Shown in pieces: positions 1 to 7,161 of a stretch of DNA of 9,815 nucleotides. The number at the start of each line of letters is the position of its first letter. The stretch's first letter is position 1. Where the stretch lies: contig DASPKA010000009.1 of NCBI GenBank assembly GCA_035628335.1, positions 1 to 9,815 on the forward strand. Direction: 5' to 3'. The position numbers were made by a program, and so were the translations under genes. Source of the DNA: DASPKA01 sp035628335. Its GTDB lineage: Bacteria > Patescibacteriota > Doudnabacteria > UBA920. Below the pieces are notes generated by a model, which worked only from the letters and a program-made list of their open reading frames with translations, was not told the origin of the DNA and did no database searches.

Positions 1-693
1 ACAGTACCGCTGCGGGACTTAACCCCTACTACAAAGTATTCATTTTCAATTTTTGCAGAATTTTCCGGACCGCTTGGTGTTCTGTTTCAAAACCCAACCT
101 ATGTCTTTACTACGACCGCTGTTGAAAAAACAACTACTAAGGACAATACCTATACGCCAAGCAAGCCAGCAAGTGGAAGTAAGGTAACTGACACCAGGAC
201 ACAGTCGGAGTTGGAGTTGCCAATCAAGCTTCCGGACCCGGAAAATTTCCGGTATATCTACTCCGAAAACAACCAGACCGTCTTGAACTGGACAAACTCT
301 ACTGACCCAAGGGTAAAGAACGTAGTACTCGTGCGAAGTATCTCAAATTTTCCGCGCAATCCGAGCGAAGGTGAAATTGTATATAGAGGCTTAGAACAGA
401 CATTTATAGACACCACTTCCGCTCCTAATACAGAGTACTACTATACAGTTTTTAGCGAAGATGCCCTGGGGAATACGAGTTTAGGAGTTCCACTTAAAGC
501 AACTCCTATACAGCGGGAAGTAGAGCAGGCCCCTATTGACTCTGTTGCCACAACTGATAATGCTCAGGCAGGAGCGATCAATGCTTGTAGGTCAATTTTA
601 ATCCCGACTTCCATCGTTTCCTTATTAGTTTTGCTACTTTGGGCTCTCTTGAGGCGTCGTATCCGCAGACAAATAAAAATACTCCAACCTTAA
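1..693 (+). CDS. FN3-like surface protein with C-terminal membrane anchor (5' end outside window)
   Basis: The frame is open from the first base, so the start lies upstream; 230 residues are visible. Residues 1-40 (LTPTTKYSFSIFAEF) look like the last strands of one fibronectin type III-like domain. A Thr/Lys/Ser-rich linker follows, and residues about 77-168 form a second FN3-like domain, ending in the strand pattern NTEYYYTVFSEDALGNTS. After a short linker, residues 198-217 (SILIPTSIVSLLVLLLWALL) form one hydrophobic segment followed by an Arg-rich tail (RRRIRRQ). This topology places the FN3 domains outside the cell with a basic cytoplasmic end. FN3 domains usually serve binding or as spacers; the ligand is unknown. 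The next gene has the same tail layout. The last five codons and the stop form the left arm of the terminator. A TTG at 211 is an internal codon, not a likely start. Confidence 0.8.
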   Translation, partial: TVPLRDLTPTTKYSFSIFAEFSGPLGVLFQNPTYVFTTTAVEKTTTKDNTYTPSKPASGSKVTDTRTQSELELPIKLPDPENFRYIYSENNQTVLNWTNSTDPRVKNVVLVRSISNFPRNPSEGEIVYRGLEQTFIDTTSAPNTEYYYTVFSEDALGNTSLGVPLKATPIQREVEQAPIDSVATTDNAQAGAINACRSILIPTSIVSLLVLLLWALLRRRIRRQIKILQP

Positions 694-708
694 GGTTGGA
701 GTATTTTT
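675..708 (+). terminator. Intrinsic terminator overlapping the stop codon of the first gene
   Basis: A perfect 17+17 nt palindrome (arms 675-691 and 692-708) starts with five A and ends with five T. The core is CTCCAACC/GGTTGGAG. The TAA stop (691-693) lies at its centre, so the left arm is coding. The A-run and T-run make it formally bidirectional, although no convergent gene is present. Confidence 0.85.
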
Positions 709-718
709 GTAGTATAAT
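690..718 (+). promoter_or_regulatory. Probable promoter for the 751-4938 gene pair
   Basis: A consensus -10 box TATAAT lies at 713-718, just after the terminator. With 17-bp spacing the -35 position falls at 690-695 (TTAAGG), a weak match inside the terminator palindrome. Transcription would start near 725, leaving a leader of about 26 nt before the TTG at 751. Only the -10 is convincing. Confidence 0.5.
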
Positions 719-750
719 AAAACCAGTAAAAAATAAATAATTAGGTTAAC

Positions 751-1533
751 TTGCAAACAAAATATACTCCTAAATCAAATTTTTTCTGGAGTGTGGGGAT
801 GTGGGCAGTTTTGTTGAGCCTGACTTTTATTCCTCATGTTGTTTTTGCATTAACTTCTAACAGTTCTAACTATTCGGCTCAGGCACAGCATATAAGTTCT
901 TTTGGTGGGGCTATAGGTGCGCCCATCGGCTGGTCTGCAAGTAGCCCGAATTACCAGTCATACTCAAATCTGATCAATACAACCACAACATCTTCCACTA
1001 CAAGCACTACGAGCACCGGTAGTGGGGGAAGTGCGTTCGTTGTTACACAGCAACAAAACATTGTGGCACGTACGGCATTTACGGTAGTGAATCCTAACGC
1101 ACCGACTCCCCCTGCACCAACTATTCATGCACCAAGCCAGGCGGCTCGGAAATCAGATAGTACATATGGCCCAGCCAACACAGTAAACAAAGCAACTCAA
1201 ATGATCACAACGCAAATTGATGATAGTGAAGCTGTGGCACATGTTTCGGGTCTTGAGGAAAATTCGCCGGTTGAAGGCAAAGGAGGGAGTAAATTCCGTG
1301 TATATAATTCTGCTTCGGCAAAGTCTGAAGGTGATCTTAGTGCAGCAGCGGGGTTGTGGTTTTTGGATGGCATACTTCTATTCTTACTTGCGTTAGTGAT
1401 TTTTACCACAGCTCTAGTTATTCGCAGTCATAGGCTTACATTGGGGGTCAGGCGAGTGTACACCTGCTGTCGGTTGTACCCGAGGTGTAAATGGCCGAGA
1501 GAAAGGGAAATGGGGAAAGGGGTAAGTGAATAA
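751..1533 (+). CDS. Secreted low-complexity protein with C-terminal transmembrane anchor, unknown function
   Basis: The protein is 260 residues long from a TTG start. The start is a choice: TTG 751 (AGG 5 nt upstream) keeps Lys4 and Lys8 ahead of the hydrophobic stretch, as a signal peptide needs. ATG 799 has a better Shine-Dalgarno (GGAG at 788-791, 7 nt spacing) but would leave no positive n-region. Residues 17-33 (MWAVLLSLTFIPHVVFA) look like a signal core with cleavage after Ala33. The next segment contains SSNYSAQ and SPNYQSYS, which resemble the paired NYxL-type motifs of CPR surface proteins. A Ser/Thr/Gly/Pro-rich spacer follows, then a membrane helix at about 202-224 and a basic tail with three Cys. 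It lies 6 nt upstream of the large secreted protein and is probably co-transcribed with it. The family was not recognised; an exported, single-span surface protein is the safe reading. Confidence 0.75.
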   Translation: MQTKYTPKSNFFWSVGMWAVLLSLTFIPHVVFALTSNSSNYSAQAQHISSFGGAIGAPIGWSASSPNYQSYSNLINTTTTSSTTSTTSTGSGGSAFVVTQQQNIVARTAFTVVNPNAPTPPAPTIHAPSQAARKSDSTYGPANTVNKATQMITTQIDDSEAVAHVSGLEENSPVEGKGGSKFRVYNSASAKSEGDLSAAAGLWFLDGILLFLLALVIFTTALVIRSHRLTLGVRRVYTCCRLYPRCKWPREREMGKGVSE

Positions 1534-1539
1534 AAAACA

Positions 1540-4500
1540 ATGAAATATAGATTCAATAAAAAAAATATTTTAGGTTTGGTGTTTGTCTTGTTTTTACTTT
1601 TCCCTTTCTATTTTACTCTTTCCCCTGTTCATGCGGCGATTGGGATTAACGAGCAGATTTCATATATTGCTATCTTAAAGAACAGCAGCGGAAATGTGTT
1701 AGCAGATGGAAACATTGACATAGTATTTAAAATATATGACGCGCCAACTGGCGGTACGCTAAAGTGGACGGGAAACTACACTACCGCTAACGGCAACCCA
1801 GCGCAGATACAAAATGGCGTTGTAACTGTTGCACTAGGTTCAGGTGCGGGTAATGCCTTTCCTTCAGGTTTCTTCCAGGAGGACACTTTGTACGCTGGAA
1901 TAAGCGTGGGTGGTGATGCGGAAATGTCTCCTCGAATTCGTGTTACTTCCGCTGCCCAGGCAATTAATACACGATATTTTAATGGTTTGGATGCCAGTCA
2001 GCTTGTCCGAGCAGATATACCTGCAACCATGGTGGGTGTTTCTGTAACAGGCTCTGCAACTATAGGGCAAGGCTTGTATATTCCATCATATATTCCAGCA
2101 GACACAGGAAATGCACTTTACTCGAATGCTGGTTCGTTATACTTTAATGGGGTACCGGTTACGTCTGGGGCATGTGCAACGTGTTTGCTAAATGGTGGTA
2201 ACTCGCCTTCTTCAGCGTTGCAAATAGGAACTTTAAATGCACAGAGTTTGCAGTTGGTCACCAACGGCACTACGACACCTCGTGTTACTATTTTGTCCAG
2301 TGGCCACGTAGGTATAGGTACGGTAACTCCAACATATGCGTTAACAGTTGCGGGTACTATTGCCCCCTCAGACCATCTTGCTTACGACTTAGGCAGCCCA
2401 ACAAATTACTGGCGCGCATTGTATGTGGGGTCATTAACTGCCTCAGGAACCCTTACTGCCACAGCAATAAGCGTTCCGAGTTCTGGATCTACCTTTACAG
2501 TCAGTGGAGGAGCGATGTTTGGCTCGCAGACGACTAATGGAACAATTACAACTACGGGAATTACCGTAAGTAATTTTGCAAATTTTAACGGCCCTGTTTC
2601 TTTTAACAACTACGCTCCTACGTTTATACAAGGAATACAAATCGCAGACGGCTCTGCCGCAAATCCTGGCTTAGTTTTTATTAACGACACTGATACCGGC
2701 ATTTTCCGTCCCGGCAGTAACATTTTTGCGCTTTCTACAGGCGGTATAGAACATCTGCGATTAAGCGGGAATGGAAGGCTGAGTGTTGGAACGAGTGCGG
2801 GAAACGGACTGTTTGAAGTTGGTACTAACGCGGTAGCTGGCGCTGCTGGAATTTTGTATTCAGGTAACTGGTACGCTGGCGGCTCGGCTGATTCTACAAA
2901 ACCTGCGTTGTTAGTGGAGCCAGTAGGAGCGGTTTCAAACAACTGGGTTGTGGGTGGTACTGGTATAGGAGTTAACTCTGCCCCTGGTTTCACTGGTAAT
3001 CTGCTTGACCTACAAGTCAATGGCATGCGCAAGTTCAGCATTGATTACACCGGTAAAGTTATTTTGGACCCGTCTTTGCCCTTTACTATAAACACTGGAG
3101 GTGCCGATCGGCTCAGTGTGTCTAACACCGGCACATTTTCGTTTCCTTCAAATAATCCTTCAATAGTCATAAACGGCACAGACACGCTCAGTATAAATGA
3201 CACCACTGGTAAGAATTTAGCTGAGATTAAAAGTCTAGGAAAAGCGTTTGGTGGCGCTATTGAGTCTGGAGCTGTTATAAGCAGAAACTCGTTCTTTGGT
3301 GAAGAGTTTTCTCAAGAGCGCGCTCAGATTTCTACCACCACGGACCGTAACTGGGGCAATACCTCAGCTTGGGGTACGGACGAAATTAATGGCATAGGTA
3401 ACTGTACTTGGAACATAAACGATGACACTGCAAACGGCATCTCTCGCATGCGAAATATGTCAGCAGGCGATGGTTGTTTAACTTATCTTTCACAGGCAGT
3501 GAATGACCCTTTCTTGGCTTTCTCGGCTGCAAACCTACCAGTTGTTCTGGCTAAAGTAAGGCCATCTGTTGTTTCAGCCACCGACCAGTACTTCGTAGGC
3601 TTAGGTAACGCCGTAGATGCGACGGGCACTGACCCGGCAAATGGTGTGTATTTTAGAAACAACAACGCAACGTGGGAAGGGGTTGCTGCAAGTGGGGGTT
3701 CGATCACATCAGTTTCTTGTGGAGTTTCAGTTTCTCTTACACAGTTTGCGCTGCTTAAATTGGAAGTCCTTACTGGAACAACAGAACGGTTTTATGTTGA
3801 CAATGATGTATCTGACGGGATTTCATATACGTTTTGTGGAACTGTGAGTAGCAACGTTCCCACAGGTGGTTTGACTGCGATGATAAAAATGACTACCACA
3901 ACAACACCTGCTGACCTCGACGTAGACTTTTTTCGCGTATGGGAAGATGACAATGTCACAGTAGCGGAAAATGCGAGCATGTTGCAGCAAAAACCGCTTG
4001 ATCTTAAAACCCAGTCTAACATCGCGTTAGGCTACGACGTAGAAAATGCATATCCAGTTGGTACGGTTATGGCATTAGTTTCCGAGCATGGCAAGAAGAA
4101 AGTTGTGCCGGCACAAAAGTCAGGTACAGTCCTTGGAGTGGTTACAGAAGACATGGGGCTGACGTTGGGACAACAGGGTAAAGACCGTTTGCCATTGGCT
4201 TCCTTTGGACGTGCGTTGGTTCGAGTAATGCCAAGTAGTGATATAGCTCCGGGTGATCTCATTACTGTCTCTAGCACCCCAGGTGTAGCAGATAAAGCGA
4301 CTGTTTCGGGGTTTGTCCTTGGCCGCGCTTTGCAAGCAGTTAGTGTGGGGGAAGAGAAGGCGATCCTAGTTGTTCTGCAAATTTCATGGCAAAATGTAAA
4401 CAACCAGTTTGTCATTGAACCATTTGCTCAGGCTGAAAATACGTTGCAATCAGCAGATGGAGCTGGGGGTAACGAGTTTGTTTCTGGTTTCTTAATCAAC

Positions 4501-4938
4501 CAAAAATCTTCCGGCAATCTATTGCAGCTGCAGCAGAACGGCATGGACCGGTTTGTCATAGACAATGCAGGTAGTGTAAGTATTGCAACAGAAATCACTG
4601 ACTCTAAAAAACATGTTTTGAAAGTAGAGAACAAAAAACAGGTGTTGTTTAAAATTACCGCAGGAGGAGTTGCTCACATACATACCAAAATTTTAGTAGG
4701 TAAAGACACCGCAGGTGTAGTGAGAGTTCCCCCAGGCCAAAATACTGCTCACGTCAGTTTTACAACTCCCTATGAAAGTACGCCCATTGTCATCCTCACT
4801 CCAGTGGGAAACTTGCGGGTAAAATATACAGTTTCAAACCCGCTCCCGGATGGTTTTGATGTACAAATAGAAGACTCGAGGGGTGAGGAGATTATATTGA
4901 ACTGGCTCGTAATAGGAGAGATTAAAGCCGAAGAATAA
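1540..4938 (+). CDS. Large secreted multidomain protein, tail-fibre/adhesin-like
   Basis: The protein has 1132 residues. Residues 1-32 form a clear signal peptide (basic MKYRFNKK, hydrophobic core, cleavage at VHA/A). Residues about 33-150 form a beta domain (INEQISYIAILKNSSGNVL ... LYAGISVGGDAEMSPR) common at the N-terminus of CPR surface proteins. Residues about 250-305 carry the fibre-type motif GHVGIGTVTPTYALTVAG. Residues 382-420 carry DTDTGIFRPGSNIFALSTGG, a motif of phage tail-fibre-like shafts, and similar units recur at about 490-510 and 982-1015 (LLQLQQNGMDRFVIDNAG). Residues about 585-805 look like a concanavalin-like jelly roll (YFVGLGN ... FYVDNDVSDG ... LDVDFFRVWEDD). Residues about 815-950 contain the GDLITVSSTPGVADKAT module. 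Residues 1058-1132 form a final beta module ending in LNWLVIGEI. There is no C-terminal membrane helix, so retention at the surface may depend on partners such as the preceding anchored protein. No catalytic motif was seen; adhesion or surface-layer roles are inference. The nearest purine-rich stretch (AAGGGG) is about 17 nt upstream, too far for a standard ribosome site. Confidence 0.88.
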   Translation: MKYRFNKKNILGLVFVLFLLFPFYFTLSPVHAAIGINEQISYIAILKNSSGNVLADGNIDIVFKIYDAPTGGTLKWTGNYTTANGNPAQIQNGVVTVALGSGAGNAFPSGFFQEDTLYAGISVGGDAEMSPRIRVTSAAQAINTRYFNGLDASQLVRADIPATMVGVSVTGSATIGQGLYIPSYIPADTGNALYSNAGSLYFNGVPVTSGACATCLLNGGNSPSSALQIGTLNAQSLQLVTNGTTTPRVTILSSGHVGIGTVTPTYALTVAGTIAPSDHLAYDLGSPTNYWRALYVGSLTASGTLTATAISVPSSGSTFTVSGGAMFGSQTTNGTITTTGITVSNFANFNGPVSFNNYAPTFIQGIQIADGSAANPGLVFINDTDTGIFRPGSNIFALSTGGIEHLRLSGNGRLSVGTSAGNGLFEVGTNAVAGAAGILYSGNWYAGGSADSTKPALLVEPVGAVSNNWVVGGTGIGVNSAPGFTGNLLDLQVNGMRKFSIDYTGKVILDPSLPFTINTGGADRLSVSNTGTFSFPSNNPSIVINGTDTLSINDTTGKNLAEIKSLGKAFGGAIESGAVISRNSFFGEEFSQERAQISTTTDRNWGNTSAWGTDEINGIGNCTWNINDDTANGISRMRNMSAGDGCLTYLSQAVNDPFLAFSAANLPVVLAKVRPSVVSATDQYFVGLGNAVDATGTDPANGVYFRNNNATWEGVAASGGSITSVSCGVSVSLTQFALLKLEVLTGTTERFYVDNDVSDGISYTFCGTVSSNVPTGGLTAMIKMTTTTTPADLDVDFFRVWEDDNVTVAENASMLQQKPLDLKTQSNIALGYDVENAYPVGTVMALVSEHGKKKVVPAQKSGTVLGVVTEDMGLTLGQQGKDRLPLASFGRALVRVMPSSDIAPGDLITVSSTPGVADKATVSGFVLGRALQAVSVGEEKAILVVLQISWQNVNNQFVIEPFAQAENTLQSADGAGGNEFVSGFLINQKSSGNLLQLQQNGMDRFVIDNAGSVSIATEITDSKKHVLKVENKKQVLFKITAGGVAHIHTKILVGKDTAGVVRVPPGQNTAHVSFTTPYESTPIVILTPVGNLRVKYTVSNPLPDGFDVQIEDSRGEEIILNWLVIGEIKAEE

Positions 4939-4945
4939 GAGCTAT

Positions 4946-4974
4946 TTGCGTTTTTTTGGGGCAATAACTATAAT
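4946..4974 (+). promoter_or_regulatory. Probable promoter for the LytR_C-domain gene
   Basis: A perfect -10 TATAAT at 4969-4974 follows a partial -35 (TTGCGT, 4946-4951) by 17 bp. Transcription would start near 4981, just before the inverted 7-mer arrays, giving a leader of about 140 nt. A T7 tract (4951-4957) lies between the boxes but has no convincing stem, so I see no clear terminator for the preceding gene. Confidence 0.5.
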
Positions 4975-4987
4975 TTATATATAGAAA

Positions 4988-5117
4988 TAGCTTATAGCTG
5001 ATACCTTATAGCTTATACAGCATAAGGGTTAGCTATACAGATACATTTAAACAGATAACAAAATATACTTGAGCTTATGCTTTGACCTATAAGCCATAAG
5101 CTATAAGCTATAAGCTA
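4988..5117 (+). repeat. Inverted arrays of a 7-bp AGCTTAT/ATAAGCT word forming a leader hairpin
   Basis: The left half reads four tandem 7-mers, AGCTTAT, AGCTGAT, ACCTTAT, AGCTTAT (4989-5016). The right half carries four copies in inverse orientation, ATAAGCC then three ATAAGCT (5089-5116). Perfect complementary blocks include 4988-4999 with 5106-5117 (12 bp), 5005-5017 with 5102-5114 (13 bp, an alternative register) and 5019-5026 with 5074-5081 (8 bp). The predicted transcript would fold into a long imperfect hairpin whose right arm ends 4 nt before the ATG at 5122. Several registers are possible because the arms are repetitive. Confidence 0.8.
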
Positions 5118-5121
5118 AAAT

Positions 5122-5928
5122 ATGGAAAACAGATTTCGTTCGAATTTAACCGGAGATTTGCCAAGCCAAGGTGGAAGCAGGTTTAGCCCTAAAATTATCA
5201 TTGCTATTATCATAGTCCTTGTTTTGGCAGGCGCAGGGTACTGGGTATATACCGGCCAAGCTGGTAGTGCTGACGGTGCTGAAGAAACTTCCGACTCAAC
5301 ACCTGCAAGTACAAATGAAGAAGTATTGGCTAAGCTGTCTAAAATTTATGTAGTACCTGAAGGTGAGGTTGCACAGGTGCGCAACGCAGGAGAAGTGATG
5401 CAGAGCCTAGCAGATAAGAGCATCTTGGGTAACGCACAGGAGTCAGACAAGCTGATCATATATAACTCTGCTGGCAAGGTAATAGTCTACCGTCCTTCAA
5501 CAAATCAAGTGGTAAACATTTTACCGCTTAATCCACAGCAGTCACAACCAGCTGACACAGGGGTTGCTACGGGCTCTTCAACTGCACAAGCTCCTAACGT
5601 TGCGGGTGATTCAACTTCTACTGCTCCCTCAGAAGACAGCAGTAACGACCCAGCTCCAGCTGCTAACTTAACTGGTGAGGTGAGAAACGGCACAACTACT
5701 TCTGGTGCTGCTGGTACACTTGCAAAGAAGTTACAGACAGACCTTGGTCTCAAGACTGTTAAGACGGCAAATGCAGCAAATACTGCTTACACTAAGACCA
5801 TCTTGGTGAACCTCACCCACAAGAACGTGAGTGCTGTAGAAAAACAACTCGGAGTGACCGCAGTAAACGAACTCCCAGCCGGAGAAAAACCTTCTACCGC
5901 AGATTTTCTCGTAATAATAGGGAAATAG
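5122..5928 (+). CDS. Membrane-anchored LytR C-terminal (LytR_C) domain protein
   Basis: The protein has 268 residues. A short cytoplasmic N-terminus (MENRFRSNLTGDLPSQGG) precedes one membrane helix at residues 22-43 (KIIIAIIIVLVLAGAGYWVY). An acidic Ser/Thr linker follows. Residues 66-138 (EEVLAKLSKIYVVPEGEVAQ ... GKVIVYRPSTNQVVNILPLN) match a segment that, in my knowledge of CPR proteins, precedes LytR_C domains. A Ser/Ala/Pro linker leads to residues 184-268, the LytR_C fold: VRNGTTTSGAAGTLAKKL, then a beta-rich middle, ending TADFLVIIGK. LytR_C usually accompanies LytR-CpsA-Psr wall-polymer ligases, but no LCP catalytic domain is present, so a non-catalytic cell-envelope role is inferred. 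The ATG follows the inverted 7-mer array and has no Shine-Dalgarno sequence. Confidence 0.85.
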   Translation: MENRFRSNLTGDLPSQGGSRFSPKIIIAIIIVLVLAGAGYWVYTGQAGSADGAEETSDSTPASTNEEVLAKLSKIYVVPEGEVAQVRNAGEVMQSLADKSILGNAQESDKLIIYNSAGKVIVYRPSTNQVVNILPLNPQQSQPADTGVATGSSTAQAPNVAGDSTSTAPSEDSSNDPAPAANLTGEVRNGTTTSGAAGTLAKKLQTDLGLKTVKTANAANTAYTKTILVNLTHKNVSAVEKQLGVTAVNELPAGEKPSTADFLVIIGK

Positions 5929-5935
5929 TAAATAG

Positions 5936-5967
5936 AAAACAGTCCCGAAATGCATCGGGACTGTTTT
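5936..5967. terminator. Bidirectional intrinsic terminator between convergent genes
   Basis: A perfect 13-bp stem (AAAACAGTCCCGA, 5936-5948, with its complement at 5955-5967) encloses the 6-nt loop AATGCA. It has A4 on the left and T4 on the right. It lies between the LytR_C gene stop (5928) and the stop of the minus-strand gene (5975), so it probably ends both transcripts. Confidence 0.9.
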
Positions 5968-5974
5968 GTTTTAC

Positions 5975-6553
5975 TCATATACTGAGCTCATCCAATTTTT
6001 CCAACCCGACATGGGGCAAAACCTTTTGTGACACTTGCTCAATGAGCACGTGTGCGGCATGGGTTTGATTTATCTGGGTATGGATTGTTTTTTTGACTAC
6101 GACATCTTGCCGGGTCAAGAGGTTTGTGATTCGCACGCCGGTGTCCTCACCTACATTGAAAGCGTAGTTGTAGGTGACTATGACCGCCGACACAGACCCA
6201 AGTTTGAGTTGCGACTTAAGCTCTTTCTCGTCGGTTACGAGGTAGACTTGCGCGAACCTGTGCTGTTTCTTGATGTGTGCTTTGATTGCGGCAAAGGTGT
6301 CATCCTCGTCTTTTGATGAGACATGGAGGATGAGAATGACATTTACACCGGGCCAAAGCGCATAGATCGCAAGTGCAATAGCTGTACCAATCAGGGAAAA
6401 GGGATTCGAAAGTAGAATCCCCAAAAGGCCGCTGCCAAGCATGAATCCAATTGCAGTTTCGCTAAGCTTGCGCAAACCGCCTAGCAGTGCGACTAGGTGC
6501 AGGGCGACGTAACCCACCCCGAACCATAGGAGGAGTTGGAATATAAGCTGCAT
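5975..6553 (-). CDS. Unknown membrane protein with C-terminal alpha/beta domain
   Basis: The protein has 192 residues and ends in TGA. Residues 3-25 form one hydrophobic helix. Residues about 34-75 (TAIGFMLGSGLLGILLSNPF onward) are long enough for two more, separated from the first by the basic turn GGLRKLSE. From residue 70 on, beta and alpha stretches alternate: VILILHVSS, a charged helix KDEDDTFAAIKAHIKKQ, AQVYLVTD, ELKSQLKLG, SAVIVTYNYA, then a long C-terminal helix. This suggests a small Rossmann-like domain on a membrane anchor. No catalytic motif or family was recognised. It has the best expression signals in the window: a full AAAGGAG and a -35/-10 pair. It converges on the LytR_C gene and is divergent from the HU gene. 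Confidence 0.75.
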   Translation of the reverse strand: MQLIFQLLLWFGVGYVALHLVALLGGLRKLSETAIGFMLGSGLLGILLSNPFSLIGTAIALAIYALWPGVNVILILHVSSKDEDDTFAAIKAHIKKQHRFAQVYLVTDEKELKSQLKLGSVSAVIVTYNYAFNVGEDTGVRITNLLTRQDVVVKKTIHTQINQTHAAHVLIEQVSQKVLPHVGLEKLDELSI

Positions 6554-6558
6554 ATGTT

Positions 6559-6565
6559 CTCCTTT
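6559..6565 (-). promoter_or_regulatory. Strong Shine-Dalgarno of the minus-strand membrane protein
   Basis: AAAGGAG on the minus strand lies 5 nt from the ATG at 6553. This fixes the start and contrasts with the missing or weak ribosome sites of most other genes here. Confidence 0.85.
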
Positions 6566-6595
6566 AATTAGATTTTCATCGTATGTGTTCTTTTT

Positions 6596-6624
6596 ACTTT
6601 ACATTTTTTATATAGATCCGTCAA
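6596..6624 (-). promoter_or_regulatory. Probable promoter for the minus-strand membrane protein
   Basis: On the minus strand, TTGACG (6624-6619, five of six consensus bases) is followed after 17 bp by TAAAGT (6601-6596, four of six). This predicts a start near 6589 and a leader of about 36 nt. Confidence 0.5.
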
Positions 6625-6645
6625 AAATAAGGAATTCATATAAAT

Positions 6646-6654
6646 TGTGGATAA
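6646..6654 (-). promoter_or_regulatory. Perfect consensus DnaA-box word, function unproven
   Basis: The minus strand reads TTATCCACA, the canonical DnaA box, in the AT-rich region between the divergent membrane-protein and HU promoters. Only one copy is seen, with no cluster and no dnaA/dnaN gene, so it is not evidence of an origin. It would lie about 50 bp upstream of the HU transcript start. A chance match is possible. Confidence 0.35.
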
Positions 6655-6687
6655 CTATGGACTGAAAATAAAAAAAGCTTATTTCTA

Positions 6688-6696
6688 TGCTACAAT
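6688..6696 (+). promoter_or_regulatory. Extended -10 promoter for the HU gene
   Basis: TGC directly precedes TACAAT (6691-6696), an extended -10 element, and the -35 position holds only an A-run. Transcription would start near 6703, giving a leader of about 142 nt that contains the large hairpin. Confidence 0.5.
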
Positions 6697-6734
6697 AATG
6701 TAAAGATCTTAAAATTAAAAGTAAAATTAAAAAT

Positions 6735-6838
6735 TAGCAAGCTAGCAAACAAGCATACGAGCAGGCAAGCAAGAGCGAATGAGCACGGTCTTTGTGCTTT
6801 CAGCTCGCCAGCTCGTTAGCTTGTATGCTTGCTGCTTA
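6735..6838 (+). repeat. Imperfect inverted repeat of AGC words in the HU leader
   Basis: The left arm (6735-6775) is made of AGCAAGC-like words and the right arm (6804-6838) of GCTCG/AGCTTG words. The clearest pairing is CAAGCATAC (6750-6758) with GTATGCTTG (6823-6831). An inner hairpin pairs AGCAC (6782-6786) with GTGCT (6794-6798). The right arm ends 6 nt before the HU start codon. The layout repeats that seen upstream of the LytR_C gene, but the words differ. Confidence 0.7.
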
Positions 6839-6844
6839 CAAAGT

Positions 6845-7153
6845 ATGAACAAACTTGAGTTCATTGAGCAATTAGGCGCACGTCTTGGAATCACACACTC
6901 TGAGGCAGAACGGTTTGTAAATGCATTTATCAATTTAATATACGAAGTACTCAAGGGCGGTGGTAAGGTTAATATGTCAGGGTTTGGTCAGTTCTCAGTC
7001 TCTCACAGAAAAGAACGTATAGGCGTTAATCCTCGCCAGCCTTCTCAGCGTATAACTATTCCCGAACTAAATACTCCAAAGTTCAAGGCCGGAGACACTT
7101 TCAAGGAAATGGTTAAGCTCCGAAAAACCGGCCCGTCAGAAGAAACACACTAA
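6845..7153 (+). CDS. HU-family DNA-binding protein
   Basis: The protein has 102 residues, close to the usual 90-100 of HU. It starts MNKLEFIEQLGARLGI, the standard HU N-terminal helix, continues through SEAERFVNAFINLIYEVLKG, then the conserved KVNMSGFGQFSV beta segment. The arm region (RKERIGVNPRQPSQRITIP) contains the NP...IP pattern of the DNA-intercalating loop, followed by KFKAGDTFKEMVK. The C-terminus has a short polar extension. HU binds DNA as a dimer and bends and compacts it. An in-frame ATG at 6779 would add 22 residues unlike HU (MSTVFVLSARQLVSLYACC), encoded by the leader hairpin, so ATG 6845 is preferred. No Shine-Dalgarno sequence precedes it. Confidence 0.95.
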   Translation: MNKLEFIEQLGARLGITHSEAERFVNAFINLIYEVLKGGGKVNMSGFGQFSVSHRKERIGVNPRQPSQRITIPELNTPKFKAGDTFKEMVKLRKTGPSEETH

Positions 7154-7161
7154 ATAACTAT

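Noticed and set aside
2610..3041. 143-codon minus-strand frame inside the 1132-residue protein
   Set aside because: It is a shadow of a long, clearly real plus-strand gene, Pro/Ser-rich with no ribosome site.
5089..5116. CRISPR-like repeat array
   Set aside because: The units are 7 bp, contiguous and without spacers; no cas gene is present.
6035..6316. 93-codon plus-strand frame opposite the unknown membrane protein
   Set aside because: The minus-strand gene has a promoter, a full Shine-Dalgarno and membrane helices; this frame is its complement.
6779..6844. 22-residue N-terminal extension of HU
   Set aside because: The extra residues match no HU and are encoded by the inner hairpin and right arm of the leader; ATG 6845 gives the standard HU start MNKLEF.
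6554..6844. Replication origin
   Set aside because: There is only one DnaA box, no box cluster and no dnaA, dnaN or rpmH nearby.
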